Source: Acanthornis magna
Taxonomy: Eukaryota; Chordata; Aves; Passeriformes; Acanthizidae
DNA: 64,000 nt
Assembly (NCBI GenBank): GCA_036785705.1
Contig: JAWUZG010000136.1
Coordinates: forward strand, 2,542,001-2,606,000
Direction: 5' to 3'
The notes under the pieces were generated by a model. That model saw only the letters and a list, made by a program, of their open reading frames with translations, was not told the origin of the DNA and did no database searches. This document shows positions 26,041 through 39,535 of this stretch, piece after piece (the first letter of the stretch is position 1; the number at the start of each line of letters is the position of its first letter). The position numbers were made by a program, and so were the translations under genes.

Positions 26041-29000
26041 CCACTTTGCTTTACTTTACTTGCCAGCTGAAAGTGGAGTACGCAGATCTGCAAGCTCAAA
26101 CCCAGAAGGACTTGCTGTTAGCTCAGTTTTGTTGGAGGGAGAATGTTGGGAATAGATCAGGTAAATTGTTTTTAAAGGTCAGAGAAAGATTTGCGGAGAT
26201 AAGAGTTATCCACTCCTTCCCTAACCCAAAGGAAAACCAGATTTGCACTTGCCAACATCAAAAGCATGAGCTGCAGAAATATAGATAAAATTGCTTTGCA
26301 CCAGTTACTTTTCCCAGCACCAACAACCATTGAGTTAGAACTGAATTCTTCCCCACCCCAAAAATTCACTGGGCACTAAGAAATGCAATTAAAATCGTTA
26401 AAAGCCAGAAGTGCTTTTGTGTTTGACCCTTTTCTTTGCAGAACTGCATTCATGCAAATCAAGCAACACATGGAGCAGAAGGCTGGGGTGCAAACATTGC
26501 TTTTACCAGAAAGCTTTTGTCACTTTTTCCCAGTGCATTAGCAAAAAATGGCTAAACCATCATATAACATTTTCAGGCTGGTATTTCCCATTGCAGCAAT
26601 GTTTTCTCTCTTCCTTGCTGTGGTTTAGTCAGGTAATCCTTGCTAAACATTTGACAATTCCTTGCTGAATCTTTTATCTCCCATAAGTAAGAGTGAGCAT
26701 AAATTTGTCTTAGTGTCCAAGTCACTCAAAAGAGTACTTAAAAATGGATGCTTTGAGCTAAAAAGTAGTTTGGAGCCTTTTTTTTTTTTCCAAACTTCTC
26801 TAAAATAATTTTGGAAAAGAACAAAGACAGTGCTTTAAAACAATTCAGCTCAAAAGCTGGTGCAGAAAATGAACTGTTTATGTGGCTCTATATATAACAA
26901 AACTCTAAAAATAGTAGTGCTTTCTTCCACATTCCAGAATAGGAGAACAGGACGATATCAGTCCTTCAAACAAATGGTGGCGTAAAACACCAACCCCAAC
27001 ATTCCTTTACTGAAATAAAGGGCATCATAAATAATGTGCTAGGAAGGAGGAGTCCATCAGGAAGAAAGGGAATGAAAAGTTTTTGCTGTCTCACCGAAAA
27101 CATGTATGACTAATATCTCAATCTTCCTTTTTTTCCCTGAGTGCCTCACTCCAGCTGGATGAATCCATAAAAGCCACATAGAAGACAATCATAGAAGTCA
27201 TGGCAAATATCCATAAAGGATCTGCTCCCTGACCCAGAGAGGAGCGAGACCTGATTGTAGAGCAGGTATTGGCATCCTTGTCTCTATCTCAGGCTGTTTA
27301 GAGTCAGGATGCCTTTCCTCTGATCTGTTTTAGAGGATTCACATGCCTAGGAAGAGGTGAATCACCCGTGAACGTCTCTCCACAACTCTATAGAGAGTTT
27401 AAGATACTTAGCTCAGTTCTAGATAAATATGGCCAGACCAATTCTACCCAAGGGAGTCATCCTATCTGTGAACAAACCAAAATAAACCCAAACAAAATCA
27501 CAGCATGTGCAGATGAGTGTCAATCCTTGGAGAATTATCTGGGTCTCCTGCTTCGCAGACCAGTCTGAGCCACCACGATGCTTTCATTATTCTGCCCCTG
27601 GAATTCAATGTCCTTTTGTGTAACACCTGAACAGTTTTCTCTCTCTAACCAGCAGAATTCACATTCAGCTGGGGGACCTTGGAGAGTTTTGCCTCTCTAT
27701 GTATTCGAATCAGGTTCTCTTTTTGCACAGAAAGCATTGGGGTTTTAAAGACTTTTTTTCCCTGTATTAAACTCTGAGAAGGAGTAAAAAGTCACCCTGA
27801 CATCCACCAGTTTGTCTTCGGGGCCAGGGAGAGACTGTGTAGGGCAGGGAGGAGCCAAAAATCTAACAAATCTTCTTCTGTATCTGCCTGTAATAGCCCA
27901 CTTACAGGAAAATGTTAACAGCATTCTCAGAAAGTTCAGGGAAAGGTAAACAAATAAAATAGTGAGGGCCAGGAGATTAAAGTAAAATGTTTTCCTCACA
28001 ATAGACACCTATCGGGTGTTCTCAGCCTCCATTACTGCCTGTGTACTGTTTTGTTTTCTTTTCACTTCTCCACAAGTACCTCAGCAGAAAGAACAGGCTT
28101 TGACAGTTGTAACAATAAAACCTATCTTCCCAAAAGGGGGAAAAACAAACAACAAAACAAATTGGTACTCTGGAGAAATATGTCATCAAAATCCATAGCA
28201 GAAGTTTAAGACACAAACGTGAAGGTGTGACCCTTTGTGATCAGGACTTCCTATAAAAAGTTATACCTCACTCCTTTGTACTGCAAAGAGGCTCTGTTTT
28301 CTGATCTCCAGAACGGCAGGAAAATAAAGGTAAGCAGAGAAATAGGGCCAGGCTCTATTTAGAACCAGCGGTTCCAGCCAAATCGAGGCGTTCTTTCCCA
28401 AACCCGATTTATCCAAGGGGAATTGATGCACAGGGTGAAATGCACAGTGCATGTGTGGGCTGTGCTCATTGCATACAACACAGAGAATAATTCTGCACCA
28501 ACTTCTATCCCCTCTGACACTGTCCTGCATCCTCAGGCTGCATCTCCTCCTTCACAGGGACTGCAAACTGCTCGAGGTATCTCTCCTCACATAAGGATGC
28601 AGTGTTCATGCATTTTGTTGGCTGACAAAGCATCAGCACATTGAGTTTCATCACAGTTCTATTGTGACCACAGTGATCAGGCACCTGCATTTAGGAAATT
28701 TCCCACGGCTGGGTGATGAAGAGAGGAGGAGATGCACTTTGAGAAGGCCAGGGGAGGTGAGGAGTGGCAGCTTTGGTCAGAACTTGAATGGATCCTCAGT
28801 GGGCACTTCTTCACGGGATCAGGTTTCTGACTCCTCTGAAAACAAAATGGTCAAACACCAATAGTTTTAACACAGTCTACAGATAAACGCTGAACCTGGA
28901 ATAAGAGCTGATGAGGGCAACACGAGATTGCAATGCTCTACTGCAAGCAGTGTTTGCAAAGTGTGCCCAGGCAGTTCCAGGAGACAAAATGTTTGGGATT

Positions 29001-31643
29001 TTCTGTCTTTACAGACAGAGTTCCCTTCTTTAAATTCAGTTTTCTGAGACAGAATGACAACTGTAACACTTAATAGTAACACCAAAAATTAACTGTGGTA
29101 TTTGGATATCATTTAAAAAGTCAGTTTTACTGAAACTCCTGATAAATAGAAATTAAACCAAGAAATAGAAGCATTCTTCTCAGTCAAGGGTGATCAAAAA
29201 TTTTGGAGTGGAATATCTTTCTCTTATACTTTTCATACAAAACTGTCTGACCAGATGCTGTTTCCCATGATGTCTGACAATCTCTTTTTCATGGCTAAGT
29301 GATTTCTGCACCTTGTAGGATTCTCTGACCATAAACATCATTGAGTGAGCAAATATCTGAAATATAGGATGGGAAACAAAGTCTGGCTTGTAGCCAGGAA
29401 TCAGCAAAGAATCAGAAGGGGCTCCAAACTGCAGTGTAGGTTCATTATGAGTTTAGTGTGAAGTCAATAAAAAGCTTGTAAACACTTCTGAATGATAATT
29501 AATAATTCAAATTTTTAAATTTTATGAAACCAACTTTTCACATCTCTTTCTCTCTCAATTCAGAAAAAATGTAATGAGAACTAACAAGATATATGAGGAC
29601 TTTGCACTGAGTGGAGGGGATGGACATTTTGAAAAATATACCCAAATTGACATTGACTTAGTTGGTTGAACTAGGTGTACAAAACTAAAGTCAGATGACA
29701 GAATTCTTTTACAGAAAAGATACTTAATGAGATGGACTGAGCACTTTTTTGTCATGGTCTTAGACTTGATATATGAGTTAGTCTCAGCCTGCTTCCTTTT
29801 TTATATTCATTAATGATACATAGCTTTGCACAGGGAATCTGTCATCAGTGAAGGTCATTATGTGTCCACATTAAATAAGGCATTTAGATTTACTCATTAT
29901 GGACTACCAGAGATGCATGTTTGCAGTAATATGAAGATACTCAAGTAAAACCAGAAAAAATCTGCCAGGCTTTTACAAAATGATTATATCTGAATTTCAC
30001 AACCATTAACACTGTTCATAGAGCAAGTCCCTAATTCGTTCTGCTTTACTTCCACCCAGAGAAAGGCATGTGATAGGAAGGAAAATCACCTCTGGGAAAA
30101 GAACATGCATTGTATTTGGGTTAGCTGGTGTCTCTCTGTCAATTTATGGCTTAATTTAGGCACGCAGGTAGTCTGAGTGTGGCTGAAGAATCCCTTGTCG
30201 TACCTATTTAAAATAGAATTCTAGATGAAAATTTCCTTAAAATGCATTTCTTGTTTCATGAAAACTAGAAAAAGTGCTTAAAGCCTAACTGGGTATTTCA
30301 GTTCATCTTCTACAGATACAAAAGCAATGGTAATCAGTTGAAAAAAAAAATTTAAAAGGAGGGATTAAAAGCCAATTAGATTAATCAAAAGATATTTTCC
30401 CTTCTGATTTTCTTTTTACTTTTCAGAGAGCAGTGGTAGCAGAGTCACTTTATTTGCCCCAATTTGTAGAAGAGAACAGCTCCTGTATCACTCCCCACTT
30501 CCTTCCCTTTCACATTAAATAATTCCTTCTTGTGTCCCAGCTTTGCAAACAATTTCACACATCTTCAGCTTCACATGGATGACCAGATCCTTTTTACCCT
30601 CAAAAGTATGAGTTAAGCCCAGGCATCAGGGGTCACAGGACAGGGACTCCTCAGGGGAGCTTTTCCCTCTCCAGGACTGGTTTCCAAGAAGAGCTTTCTG
30701 AAATAACATCCATCCAGGCAAAATAAAGCTGTTGAGACATAGTTTTGCTTTTCCTATTGATGTCTCTTCCTTTTTGTCCCTCCTTTCAGTGCCTATATTT
30801 AGTGATTTTTTTTTTTTACAGTAACTTGTAGAAATAGGGAGTTTATATTCTCAAAATATGGCAATTACCAAGTGTTCTGTAAATACAAGCCACAGAGTTG
30901 CTCTAAGATGTGAAATTAAAGCCTGTCTTTTGAAAAGACATTTAATCTTGTGCTGAAAAGTACACACACAACACTTGAGGACCTCCTTGCCTCCCGAGGG
31001 AAGTGGTTTCCATGTTTAATTTCTTTCAGCTCTAGGAAACTAAACCTTATTTTTGGCTGAACTCACTCCATCTGCCCCTGCACATCCATGTTTCATCTCC
31101 TGCAAGAGCAAGAAGCCTTCCACTATCAGATTTCTTTACTACGTGTTAGCTCTTTAGCCATAACCTTGGTTTTTCTCCTGGGAAAACAATTTAGAGTAGA
31201 ATTTGTATTCCTGAACACCCTGGTTTCCCAGGCTGTGCTTCAGAAGGGTCGTGACCAGTATCTGAATGTTTACATTTTATGATTTCAAATATGATCGGCC
31301 TGATGGGGAGATTACATCGACACCATGTGAACACTGCATTCCTCACACTTGTGAAATCAAGGATGATGCTTGAGGTCAAGCCACTTTTCTGGTGAGGGAA
31401 AGTTTCCCCTACTTTATCCATGTTCAGGGATTATTTTTCAGAGGATCTGAGGGACTCTCAGGGTAGGTATAGCTTCAGGAATTAAGCTGTAGGGACAGAA
31501 AATAACTTCATCAAGGAACCATCCCTCATTATGTTGTCATCAATACAAAATTGTTCTAATGTATATCAAAGACTACCAAAAAAAACCCTGTAAGTATCCA
31601 AACATATTCTATAACCCATATGTGCACATATGAGTGTATAAGC
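26041..31643. other. Unique non-coding DNA, no gene seen
   Basis: No gene or named repeat is supported across this stretch. Many 60-90 codon frames lie on both strands, several opposite each other (for example 28016-28216 on both strands), which is the pattern of chance frames. Short A and T runs occur (26780, 30345, 30810). Confidence 0.5.
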
Positions 31644-31667
31644 ATATATATATATATATATATATAT
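31644..31667. repeat. (AT)12 microsatellite
   Basis: Twelve uninterrupted AT units, flanked by imperfect ATATA and TTTACATG sequence. Confidence 0.9.
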
Positions 31668-34600
31668 TTACATGCATTGTGGCCAAGGCTGTTTTCTGAC
31701 CTCCACTCATGAAAAGACATGGTTTATTTCCACTTCTGATTCTTCTCCCTGGCATCTATTTGCTTCTCTAATACTCTGGTTTTTTTATAAAATATAACAC
31801 ATTAGGATTAGATGACAGATTTTTACTCTAGTTTTGGAGCTTGTAGCCATCACTACCTGGAGAATCTCTTACTGCCTTTAATTCATTAGGCTAGCTACAG
31901 AAAAGAGGCATTACCTGGTGCAGATTCAATGCAAAGAATATCAGCACATGGGTGATTTCTGTGTGAGCAAAGGAGCCCAGCTCTGCCAATCAGCAGCTCC
32001 ACAGTATCAGGATTTGTTATCAATATTTACTTTTAACACCACACATCAAACAAGAGCTAATAGACTTGTCTGGCTGAAACAGCACTAAGGTTGTGTCTGC
32101 TTGGCTGCTGTAAGGAAAGAAATACACCCAGAGTCTTTCGGGGCATTCAAATTGATTATAACTTACATCGGTCTGTTTTCATTTTCAGAGGTAGTGCTCA
32201 AGTCAGCGAGTACATTTTTGCCAAAGGCATCCCATTTGTTAGGCCTTTGGTGACCTTTGTGTTTTCAAATTAAGTCTCCTTGTAGCTCTTTTCAAGTTTA
32301 CAATGGCATTCAGCTTAAATAAAGCAAAACAGTTTGCAAAATATCAGTTTCCGTCTCACAAGCCCCCGTGCCCTCCGTCGTGACAAGTCAACTGATCTGG
32401 CAGCTTCAGTTCTAATAAAAGTGGAGATTTATATGGATTTTTTTACGGATGATCGGGGGTACTTATGGCCTTTAGGTTACTAATGGCCAATAGAAAGAGA
32501 CATTTTCTTGAGATGTAACAAAACGCATGCTTGGTTTTATATACCAGAGGTAATGACAAAAACAAGTCATTTCATTTATAAAGGCCACAGGAACTAAGCC
32601 CGTTAATAAGGAGAGATTTAAAGCCTTTATGATTATCTGTACCATTCTTTCACAGGGTATATAGACATCATCTGTGACAGACTTTTTTTTCCACTCATAT
32701 GCTACAGTTTCTTAACATGTGAAGTAGTTGTATTATGAGAACAATAAAGTCATGTAGTAAAGTGGGGTTTTTTTCTCCATCTTTCTGTGGGAATTCATCT
32801 AACCCAATTAGAGAGCTGTCCCACAATACTGCTCTCCAGTTAGGACACAATGGCAAAGGAAAATGGCTTGAATTTCTCCTTACAATTCTCTTGATGCATT
32901 TTAAGCATGGAGAGGATGTTTTTCATAAGAGAAAGAGACGTGAGCTTAAAAGATTTATTAATGGTTTGGTTTTGTGTTCCAAGTGTGGACTAAAGGTCTC
33001 TTTTGTTAAAGTGTCAGATGTGCAAAATGTCTCTCTGCCCTCAGGGTGACACTCAGATCAGATCCTGCTTGGTTCATCTCCCTAAATACAATTCCCTGAA
33101 GTTATTTTACTGCCAGCACGTCTGGGTGTCAGATAAATGGGAATCGAGGTGGAATTCTGTTTGGTGAGATGCTGCCACATCTTCCCCCTTCGACCAGGAC
33201 ACTTTTTCAGGGATGAGGACAGATTGACAGGCAGGAAAGAGGAGCAAGAACAGAAAGCCAGACTGTTCCACATCTCCAATTCCTGTCTGTCTCCATGCAG
33301 TGTGAAGGTTTGATTTTCTCTGCAGTGAGGGGAGATCTCTATTGCAGATTTCTCAGCAGATCAAGACAGCTTTGTGTGAGCTCTTGGCTTTTGTCCTCAG
33401 GCTGCTTCTCCATACCTGGTGCAGCCCATTGAAAACAGCAATTATTTCTTCATTATATACAAACTCTCCCGTTTTTAGATTTAGCTTTTAGATTTATATT
33501 CTAAAACTTTAAGATTTATATTCCTATATCAGAGAGTTAAAGTGCTATAGGATGGAGGTAATTTGCTATCCTGTTTATAATCCAATTAGCCCTTGAAAAT
33601 GAGCCTAGCTCCAAACACCCAGAACAAGCTGCCCCTGAGAACCAACATGAACCTCAAGGTTTTTGCAGTAAAACCCAGGATTCAATTCCCCCTGCAGGAC
33701 CACTCTCAGCCTGACTCTGGAAGCCGTCAGAAGGAGCAGGAAAAGCACAGGAGAACGTGATGGTTCTGCTGTGTTTCCCTGTGGGTCCTGTGGCTCTCTA
33801 CAGCCACTCAACCTTCACATCTCCAAGCTTCACCCCTCTATTTTAGAACAGAAACCATAAATACAAATTAAACGACACTACACTCTTCAGACATACATGG
33901 GTGGATGCCCTTCCCCTCAGGTAACATATAAATTGCCTGCTCTGAAGAAAGGTGTTTAAGGTGAACTGGTTTTATTGCTTCTAACCACTTGCCGTTATTA
34001 CACACCTCTTTTCATTTGAAAGCTATAAAAACATCCCGTTTTTCATGCATTCCAGACAAAACCTCTGGCTGGCCAGGCTGGCTGAAAGGAGCCATCTTTC
34101 AGTATGACAGTGTAATAGTGTCTTTTCATCTCAAACAAACAGCTTCTGCCACGGAACCGTTGTGAATTCATAATAACTTCTCCATGCAGGACTAGAGTCC
34201 TTTCAATTCTGCACATCACTGTGTCTTGAGCAGTGGATTCTTCAGTGTCAGGATTCTCAAAGTAGCTCATAGATACAGTTGTCCAATAGATGTGGTGCAT
34301 TCATTTCTCCTGCACATTATTCCCTGGAGATTTTAGCAATAATTTATCACTGTTTTAAAGCAGACTGGCTGGTTGAGTTGGCAGAAACACTCACACTAAT
34401 TTTTATATTTGTTCACAAATGAGCACTGTCAGATATGGAGATTTCTGATAGTGAATGTGCACGTCAAATGTCTGCTATAACAAAATAACACTTGAACAAG
34501 GCTCTCCTCTAGAATTAATTTACAAATCCAGTGCCCATCAAATACAGTGAGTAGAGTTCTTTTGATTTCAGAAGAAGTTTTCCATTAAAACACAAATTAG

Positions 34601-34830
34601 GAGATCATACCCTTGTCATCACTTGCAGAAATGCTGAGATATTAAAGATATGTCTTAATATAGAAGAAGTGGTTTCGTAGTGGTTAATGCAGACCTGGAA
34701 TTAGAAATTAATGGAAATCCTTAAGGGATCACCCAGCATAGCAGATTTTGTCTGAGGCCAAGATTTTGTGTTTGTTACATTAGAAAAAGCACACATTATA
34801 CTATATCCACCCACTTTTATTCTCATTGCA
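31668..34830. other. Unique non-coding DNA with CpG-retaining patch
   Basis: No gene is supported. A patch at 32341-32470 keeps about six CpGs (CCGTC, CCCCGTG, CCGTCGTGAC, TTACGGA, ATCGGGG), unusual for this window, and is followed at 32560-32660 by an AT-rich block with a GTTAATAAGG motif; both could be regulatory. Repeated TTTAGATTTA units lie at 33473-33525. Confidence 0.5.
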
Positions 34831-35070
34831 AATCACAGAAATTGCAGAATGGCTGATGTTGGGAGAGACCTCTGGGGGTCACCTGGTCCAATTTCCTGCT
34901 CAAACAAGACCACATAGAACATGGACTATGTCCTGACAGCTTTTGAGAATTTCCAGGGATGGAGATTCCACAGTCTCCTTTAAGGGGTAACAAAATTAGT
35001 TCAGCCTGATGAACAAGATATTTCACTAGGGGGGGGGGAAAAAAAAAATCTGTACATGCTGCTTTAAAGA
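34831..35070 (-). mobile_element. Degraded CR1 LINE 3' fragment
   Basis: The plus strand starts AATCACAGAAATTGCAGAATGG and continues through CTGATGTTGGGAGAGACCTC, GGGGGTCACCTGGTCCAA, TTTCCTGCTCAAACAAGACC, GACAGCTTTTGAGAATTTCC and GGGATGGAGATTCCACAG. These are the successive landmarks of an avian CR1 3' end read in reverse complement. Similarity becomes weak after about 34985. A poly(G)/poly(A) run sits at 35031-35048. Moderately old, truncated, non-coding. Confidence 0.85.
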
Positions 35071-38000
35071 CTGCCATCTCCTCTCTGTGCAGGGGTAGAA
35101 AGAAGATCCCTATGCAGCTGAGAAAGAAAAGTTTCTGAGCTTTTTAATGGGATCCTGCACTCTCCATTGACCCTACCAAGTCTTCATCCAAATGGATTTT
35201 TTTCTGCAGGAATTATGTGGAGGATTATAATTTCTTGAGATTTTATTGTCCCCATCCTGCAGGTTCTTTGCAATTAAATATTGATTGCACAGAATTTAGG
35301 GATAAATCTTGTATTGTGCAAAGTCCATTATTCCTTCCTAATGTACTGATGATTAGTTATTTCAGTGTATCAGTAAATTTCTAATTGTTTTCTTGGGTCA
35401 AGAAAACAATCTGTTAGGTCAGCAAACTTAAAATCCAAACAGGGATGTGAAATACACCCTTTGGGTTGGGTTAGAATGGATTTCTGTTATGAAGAAACAG
35501 TCTCAGACTCATTTCACCTGGAGCAATGATCTTTATTTGACTACACTTGTTCAGCTTGGCAAGATATTACTGCTAAAGAGGAGAGGGAGAAGATTCAGAA
35601 ATAAAAAAAATGCAAGCATTTCAAGCACCCTTTAGTTAAAGAGAGAATGATAAGGGTGACACAGTTAAAACAATTGAAAAACCCATTTTCCTAAGAGTTT
35701 GATGTGACCTAAGCATTATTTTCACCGACTTGCTGCTCTGAACTCTACCCTACAACACACATCACAAAGTTCAGATCATTCCTGTGTGCTCTGCTCCACT
35801 GACTCCATTTCCTTGTTCCCATGATGGGAATGTGCTTTAAAAATAGCTCTGTTTAGCCTTTAGCTAAGACAGCTTCAGATCACCACAACAGATGCTTTCC
35901 TGAGCCAATGAGGTGAATTCCCATCCCATTTTTCAGGTGATGGCATTGTATTTCAGCTTCATTAAATGAAGTTTAAGTAGCGCGAGAAAAGCCATTCCTG
36001 GGCTATTTCATGCTCCATATAATCTTCACTGGGCTGTTTTTCACCAGCATTGAGGGAGAAGGTGAGGGGGAAAGGAGGCTTCTGTCACCACAGGTAGCAG
36101 GGGATGGGAGTGCAGTCTACCAAAATTACGTGGAGTCCTGCTAATGAGCCTGCAGGGGAAAGCCAAGCCCAAATAAATAAATGAATAATGTGGAACAGTG
36201 ACTTAAAACAGCGAAAGTGACTCTGTATGGCAGAGGTTGCAGTAATTTAAACAGGAAGGGTGAATGCAAAAATATTTAGAGAGAAAGAAGATTTGTGACT
36301 GGCTGCTTGGAAAGAAAGGGGGAAAAAGTGTCAGAGCCCCTCTAACGCTGATGCTGCTGGTTCTGCTTTAATTATCCTTCTGATACATGGAATGGTGAAC
36401 TTTCTAGACATTCCAAGCAATTTTAATACCAACTTATTCTGAGCCAAAACTAGGAGCCAGCCACATGCTAAGAAGAATCAAACAAGACTGTTTCAAAATG
36501 CAGAATATCAACAAAGAGCAGATAAAAGTGAACAAAGCCACCCTGTTCTGCTCTGAAAACTGTGTTTTCTTCAGGATTCTAACTGGTGCCTTCCTGATTT
36601 GAAGGTGTTCAGCAGCATCCAGAATCTGCCCAGGGTTACATTTTGTAGCTGCTTAGACACTGCGCTCTTCTCAAAGAAGGACTTTCATTCTTTTGCCGAA
36701 AGACTGCCTAGCAGAGAACATCTCTAAGCATATGGGGTGCTAAGAACAGCTAAAACTGAGCAGGGAAAAAAAAAAGAAAAAAAAAAAATCAAGATTTTTA
36801 CTCTCCATAACATGTTCTCATTTTAAAAAATACACTAGTGCTCCAAATCAACCAAGATATATGAAAAGGAATTTATGCTTCTTTTTTTTTTTTCCTTAGG
36901 AAAAATGGTACTCTGAAAATCTAAAGATTTCATTCACAGCAGAACAATTTCTCTTCAAGTTGTTTTGATTTTATTTATATGTTTTAATAACATGGCATGG
37001 CTATGAGCAGAGTTTAGCACACACTATTATCTCATGACATTTTACTGTCTTTATAAAATTGTTAATGATCATTTGTTACTCAGTAACAGATGAGACACTG
37101 TGTATGATTAAAAAATATATCTCACATTGCAGTAAACTGCAGTATGCATTCAGCAAACTATGTCAATACCAAGAGCCCCAGTCTGGCAACATTTAGAAGC
37201 CTAAATTGAGGAGATGAAATCCTAGATTAAATATTTTGGGTGTACAGTATTGAAGACAGAACCCCAGACAGTTAAAGCTGTGCTGGTGGACTTGTCCAGA
37301 AATGCTGGAGGACTAACTTGAAAGATTCCTAGAAAATGACCACAACTTCTTTATCCATTGCCCTGGAGACCTTCTTTGCCTCCATGTTCTGACACCTCTG
37401 AGGGCCTTTCTTCTCCTTTCCTCAGTCTATCAAACGTTTTTGATTACTTAAGGCTTAAAATACCTTCAAGTTACAAGTTAGAATACATCCACCTCCCACA
37501 TCCTCAGTGAGCACATTTGTCCCACTTCAGCTAACCCTGGAGCACAAGTAACAATGTCAGCTCCTCAGTACATAAAGTCACTCATAAAAATAAAAACTTC
37601 AAACCCATTCACCAGCACAATAAAAGTGAAAGATTATACATTCATTACCAATACTAATTTGCTACTGTGGAACGTTCTCCTACCCCCAAATGAGAAATTG
37701 TTATTTAAACTGGAAAGAAATTGTATTACAAAGAGCTGTGAAAAACAAATCCAGGGATGCTACAGCCTTGTCAGTGTCGTGTCCACCAGGAGTGCAAAGA
37801 AGGGAATTTTGTCTTCTTTAACCTTGTTGACCTGGATAAACAGAAGGCTTTCTATATTCATGTTTCTCATGGAAACACTTTTATTTTATTTACCCCTAAA
37901 TAGTGATCTGACATGTAAACTTTGAAACACCTGAGGAACACTGAATATTGAAATCACAGTTAAGTAGCTGATTATTAACCTTTTATTTTTGTATCATCAT

Positions 38001-38673
38001 AATAGAAACAATAGAGAAGTTCTGTAGTGTCAATGTAAGAAATAATTTTCTGTGATTATTTAGCCTGACATTTCTGTCTAACAGAGGAGAAAGATTCTCC
38101 CAATACCATCTATGCCAACTTTTTGATTTATCATCAAAAAAGTCTTCCAATCTTCACTTTATATCATCAGCTGATGAGTTTTCCCTGGGGTCTAGTTAAG
38201 ACTCACATTTGGGAATAGCTCAGTCTGATTAAATTATTTTTTTTTTCTTTATAAATTAGAGGGCCTACAACCCTCAAATTTTAGGAAAGTTCAGTGAAAA
38301 TTCCATTAATATTTAAGTCAATGTTGCCTTCAAATGTTTTACCATCAAAAGTCAGGAAAGTGTCTGGAAAACTAGACCAGGACACTCTAGTATGTCTGGT
38401 GCCCCATTAAAAAAGAAATAAAACAAACTTTTTCAGATGTAAACTCTGCTCCAGGAGAAGTTTGAATTTATGTAATAGAAATAAGTAAACCTAACCAGTG
38501 TTTAGCCTTAAACACTTCTCCTTATTTTCTTGTAAATCTCGCTGAGTTGATGGAAAGCAAGAATACTTCTCCAATTAGGGCACAAGTGACAATTACATAT
38601 TTACAAGCATTTTAATTTGGAACAATTAACATTAGGGAAAAGAATATGATAAAGTCCTTTAAAAATCAAGAGT
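35071..38673. other. Unique non-coding DNA, no gene seen
   Basis: No gene is supported. The 123-codon frame at 37554-37925 is not recognisable. An interrupted A run lies at 36766-36788. Around 36960-37160 AT-rich sequence holds two palindromes, listed separately or in the findings. Confidence 0.5.
37069..37093. repeat. Palindrome centred on TTACTCAGTAA
   Basis: TCATTTGTTAC (37069-37079) faces GTAACAGATGA (37083-37093) around the loop TCA. Ten of eleven positions pair by Watson-Crick rules and the eleventh is a G-T pair. The core TTACTCAGTAA resembles bZIP (AP-1/MAF-like) half-sites. A second short palindrome, TGCAGT-AA-ACTGCA, follows near 37128-37141. Function is unknown. Confidence 0.6.
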
Positions 38674-38785
38674 AGATTGCAGAAGATGAATAGGAGGTGA
38701 CTCTTCAGTTTCTCACAGTATAAGAGCCAGATTGCAGAAGATGAATAGGAGGTGACTCTTCAGTTTCTCACAGTATAAGAGCCAG
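38674..38785. repeat. Perfect 55-bp tandem duplication
   Basis: The 55-base unit beginning AGATTGCAGAAGATGAATAG and ending ATAAGAGCC occupies 38674-38728 and is repeated without a single difference at 38729-38783. Two more bases (AG) match before the copies diverge. The unit is not low-complexity. Perfect identity suggests a recent event or an assembly artefact. There are no spacers, so this is not an array of any kind. Confidence 0.95.
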
Positions 38786-39535
38786 TGAGGATCAGGCTGC
38801 AAGTCCAAAATGCAATAGAGAAAATGTAAATTCAGCTCTGGAATCACAAGACTAAAGTGATCTGGAAGCCCAGGAACTCAAAAAAAGACTTACCTGTGTT
38901 CATGAAGGATAATTTTTTGTGGTTATTAGACTGATGAACAAAGGAAAAGAGAAATGGTGCATAAGCTCCTTTTTCTCTTTTTCCACATAAAGTCATATAT
39001 GCAAAATGCTACAATTTTATTGCAAGGTTAAATTAGGAAAAGTGGGAACAGGCAAAAAAGGAAATGTGGGCTCTGCTATGGAAAGAGCAATGTGAATTCA
39101 AAGGGAAATAAAATGAGGAATCTAAGAGAAGAACCCTTGGGGACAAGACTGAAAGGGTTGCCATGAAATTGTGACAGGACTCTGAATTTTAACCACTGTT
39201 CAACACACACTTGACATTTTTCTGGCTCTTTGTATGCTTTGACCTAACAGAAGAGTGAGCAGTCTGTGTCAATCTCTTGTCCCTGAAAGAATCTGCCGTG
39301 GGCAATTTTCTGAATATCTGTTAAACTGGAACTTGATTTACATTGAGGCTTCACATACAATTCAGAAAACAATAGTCTAAATTTAACCCAAAATTTCTCC
39401 TGTAGCTTGTCTTAGCCCTGCTTATCACAAATTCCCATAATGGAAAAACCATGACATGACCAGAGGGAGCTGTCATCTCCTTCCCTCTTTTCCTAAATCA
39501 TTCCCAACGATAAGGGACATTCTATGATGGATTTT
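38786..39535. other. Unique non-coding DNA, no gene seen
   Basis: No gene, RNA gene or repeat was recognised. Confidence 0.55.

Noticed and set aside
34672..34720. GTTTCGTAGTGGTTAATGCA resembling the 5' half of a tRNA
   Set aside because: There is no B-box, no matching acceptor stem and no cloverleaf downstream.
38674..38785. Direct repeats considered as a CRISPR-like array
   Set aside because: There are only two adjacent copies with no spacers, in vertebrate DNA. It is a simple tandem duplication.
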